Below, piece by piece: positions 63,719 to 64,000 of a stretch of DNA of 64,000 bases. The position numbers and the translations under genes were made by a program. Each line of letters begins with the position of its first letter. The stretch's first letter is position 1. The notes beneath the pieces are model-generated. The model worked only from the letters and a program-made list of their open reading frames with translations, had not been told where the DNA came from and made no database searches. Source of the DNA: Entoloma clypeatum (Eukaryota; Basidiomycota; Agaricomycetes; Agaricales; Entolomataceae); contig OY751491.1 in NCBI GenBank assembly GCA_963565915.1, forward strand, positions 2,418,001 to 2,482,000. The letters run 5' to 3'.

Positions 63719-64000
63719 ATGTCAGACCAACTCTCCCCATCGTTTTCGTCGCCTTCCTCGACCCCCTCATCCCCGTCAATACCAGTCACTCCTCCCAACC
63801 TCCACCAGAACACAATCGACCCTTCAGCACGATGGCTCATTCAGAAATTCGGCGGTACCAGCGTCGGTAAATTCGCAGTCAAGATTGCAGAGGACATCGT
63901 CGCGTTCGTCCTCCACTCTTTACCATCATATCGCTCACCATCATGCCCCTTATAGAAATTACATAGATCAGCACAAAGTCGCGATCGTCTGCTCTGCACG
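63719..64000 (+). CDS. HOM3: Aspartokinase, 5' end (runs off window)
   Basis: Starts MSDQLSPSFSSPSSTPSSPS, a Ser/Pro-rich N-terminus, then WLIQKFGGTSVGKFAVKIAE. KFGGTSV is the amino-acid-kinase nucleotide-binding signature of aspartokinases. A short intron rich in pyrimidines (ending CCTTATAG) appears to follow EDIV; afterwards YIDQHKVAIVCSA matches the next conserved strand. Exact splice junctions are unclear, since the obvious GT-AG choice does not keep phase. The enzyme phosphorylates aspartate at the head of the threonine/methionine pathway. Only about 80 codons lie in the window. Confidence 0.88.

Overview
The window looks like a contig from a basidiomycete fungus, most likely an Agaricomycete. 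Host genes carry many introns of about 50-60 nt. The set includes a TOK1-type potassium channel, an APC/C-type ubiquitin E2 and the Opi3 methyltransferase, and chromodomain Ty3/Gypsy and Ty1/Copia retrotransposons are dense. All calls come from reading the sequence; no database search was run.

Positions 1-35,100 are transposon-rich. A Ty3/Gypsy element on the minus strand (Gypsy-1, LTR 1232-1729, body 1730-5998) abuts a Tc1-like DNA transposon (from 5999). Next comes a 5'-truncated plus-strand Gypsy (Gypsy-A, 7392-26476) that has been opened by later insertions. Gypsy-B (10481-22786, TSD ACAAG) sits in its integrase. Copia-1 (16544-22387, TSD TTACG) sits in the 3' LTR of Gypsy-B. A solo LTR (23197-23961, TSD AGCAG) also sits in the Gypsy-A integrase. 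Copia-2 (28232-34974, TSD CCGTG) landed in a ~20-bp minisatellite. It has one uninterrupted Gag-Pol frame and LTRs differing at two positions, so it is the youngest element seen. The Gypsy elements and Copia-1 are decayed, mostly through TGA codons where relatives have arginine CGA.

Positions 35,500-44,060 are ordinary host genes: a citrate-lyase-beta-like lyase, Opi3 phospholipid methyltransferase, a UBE2S-like E2 with a conserved C-terminal LR tail, orotate phosphoribosyltransferase (URA5), and a two-pore-domain K+ channel (TOK1).

Positions 44,589-50,873 hold an unusual cluster: four coiled-coil genes around one small P-loop GTPase. Three of the four begin with a shared motif (MV-x4-F-[AS]-[DE]-T-x-AG) that I recall following the G domain in fungal GTPases of this type. 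An endonuclease/exonuclease/phosphatase-family gene, aminopeptidase P and the 5' end of aspartokinase follow.

A 200-N gap (53334-53533) lies between two apparently identical 8,124-bp blocks (45210-53333 and 53534-61657). The end of the left contig equals the start of the right contig, so the duplication is most simply an unmerged contig overlap. The second set of cluster genes probably does not exist as a separate set.
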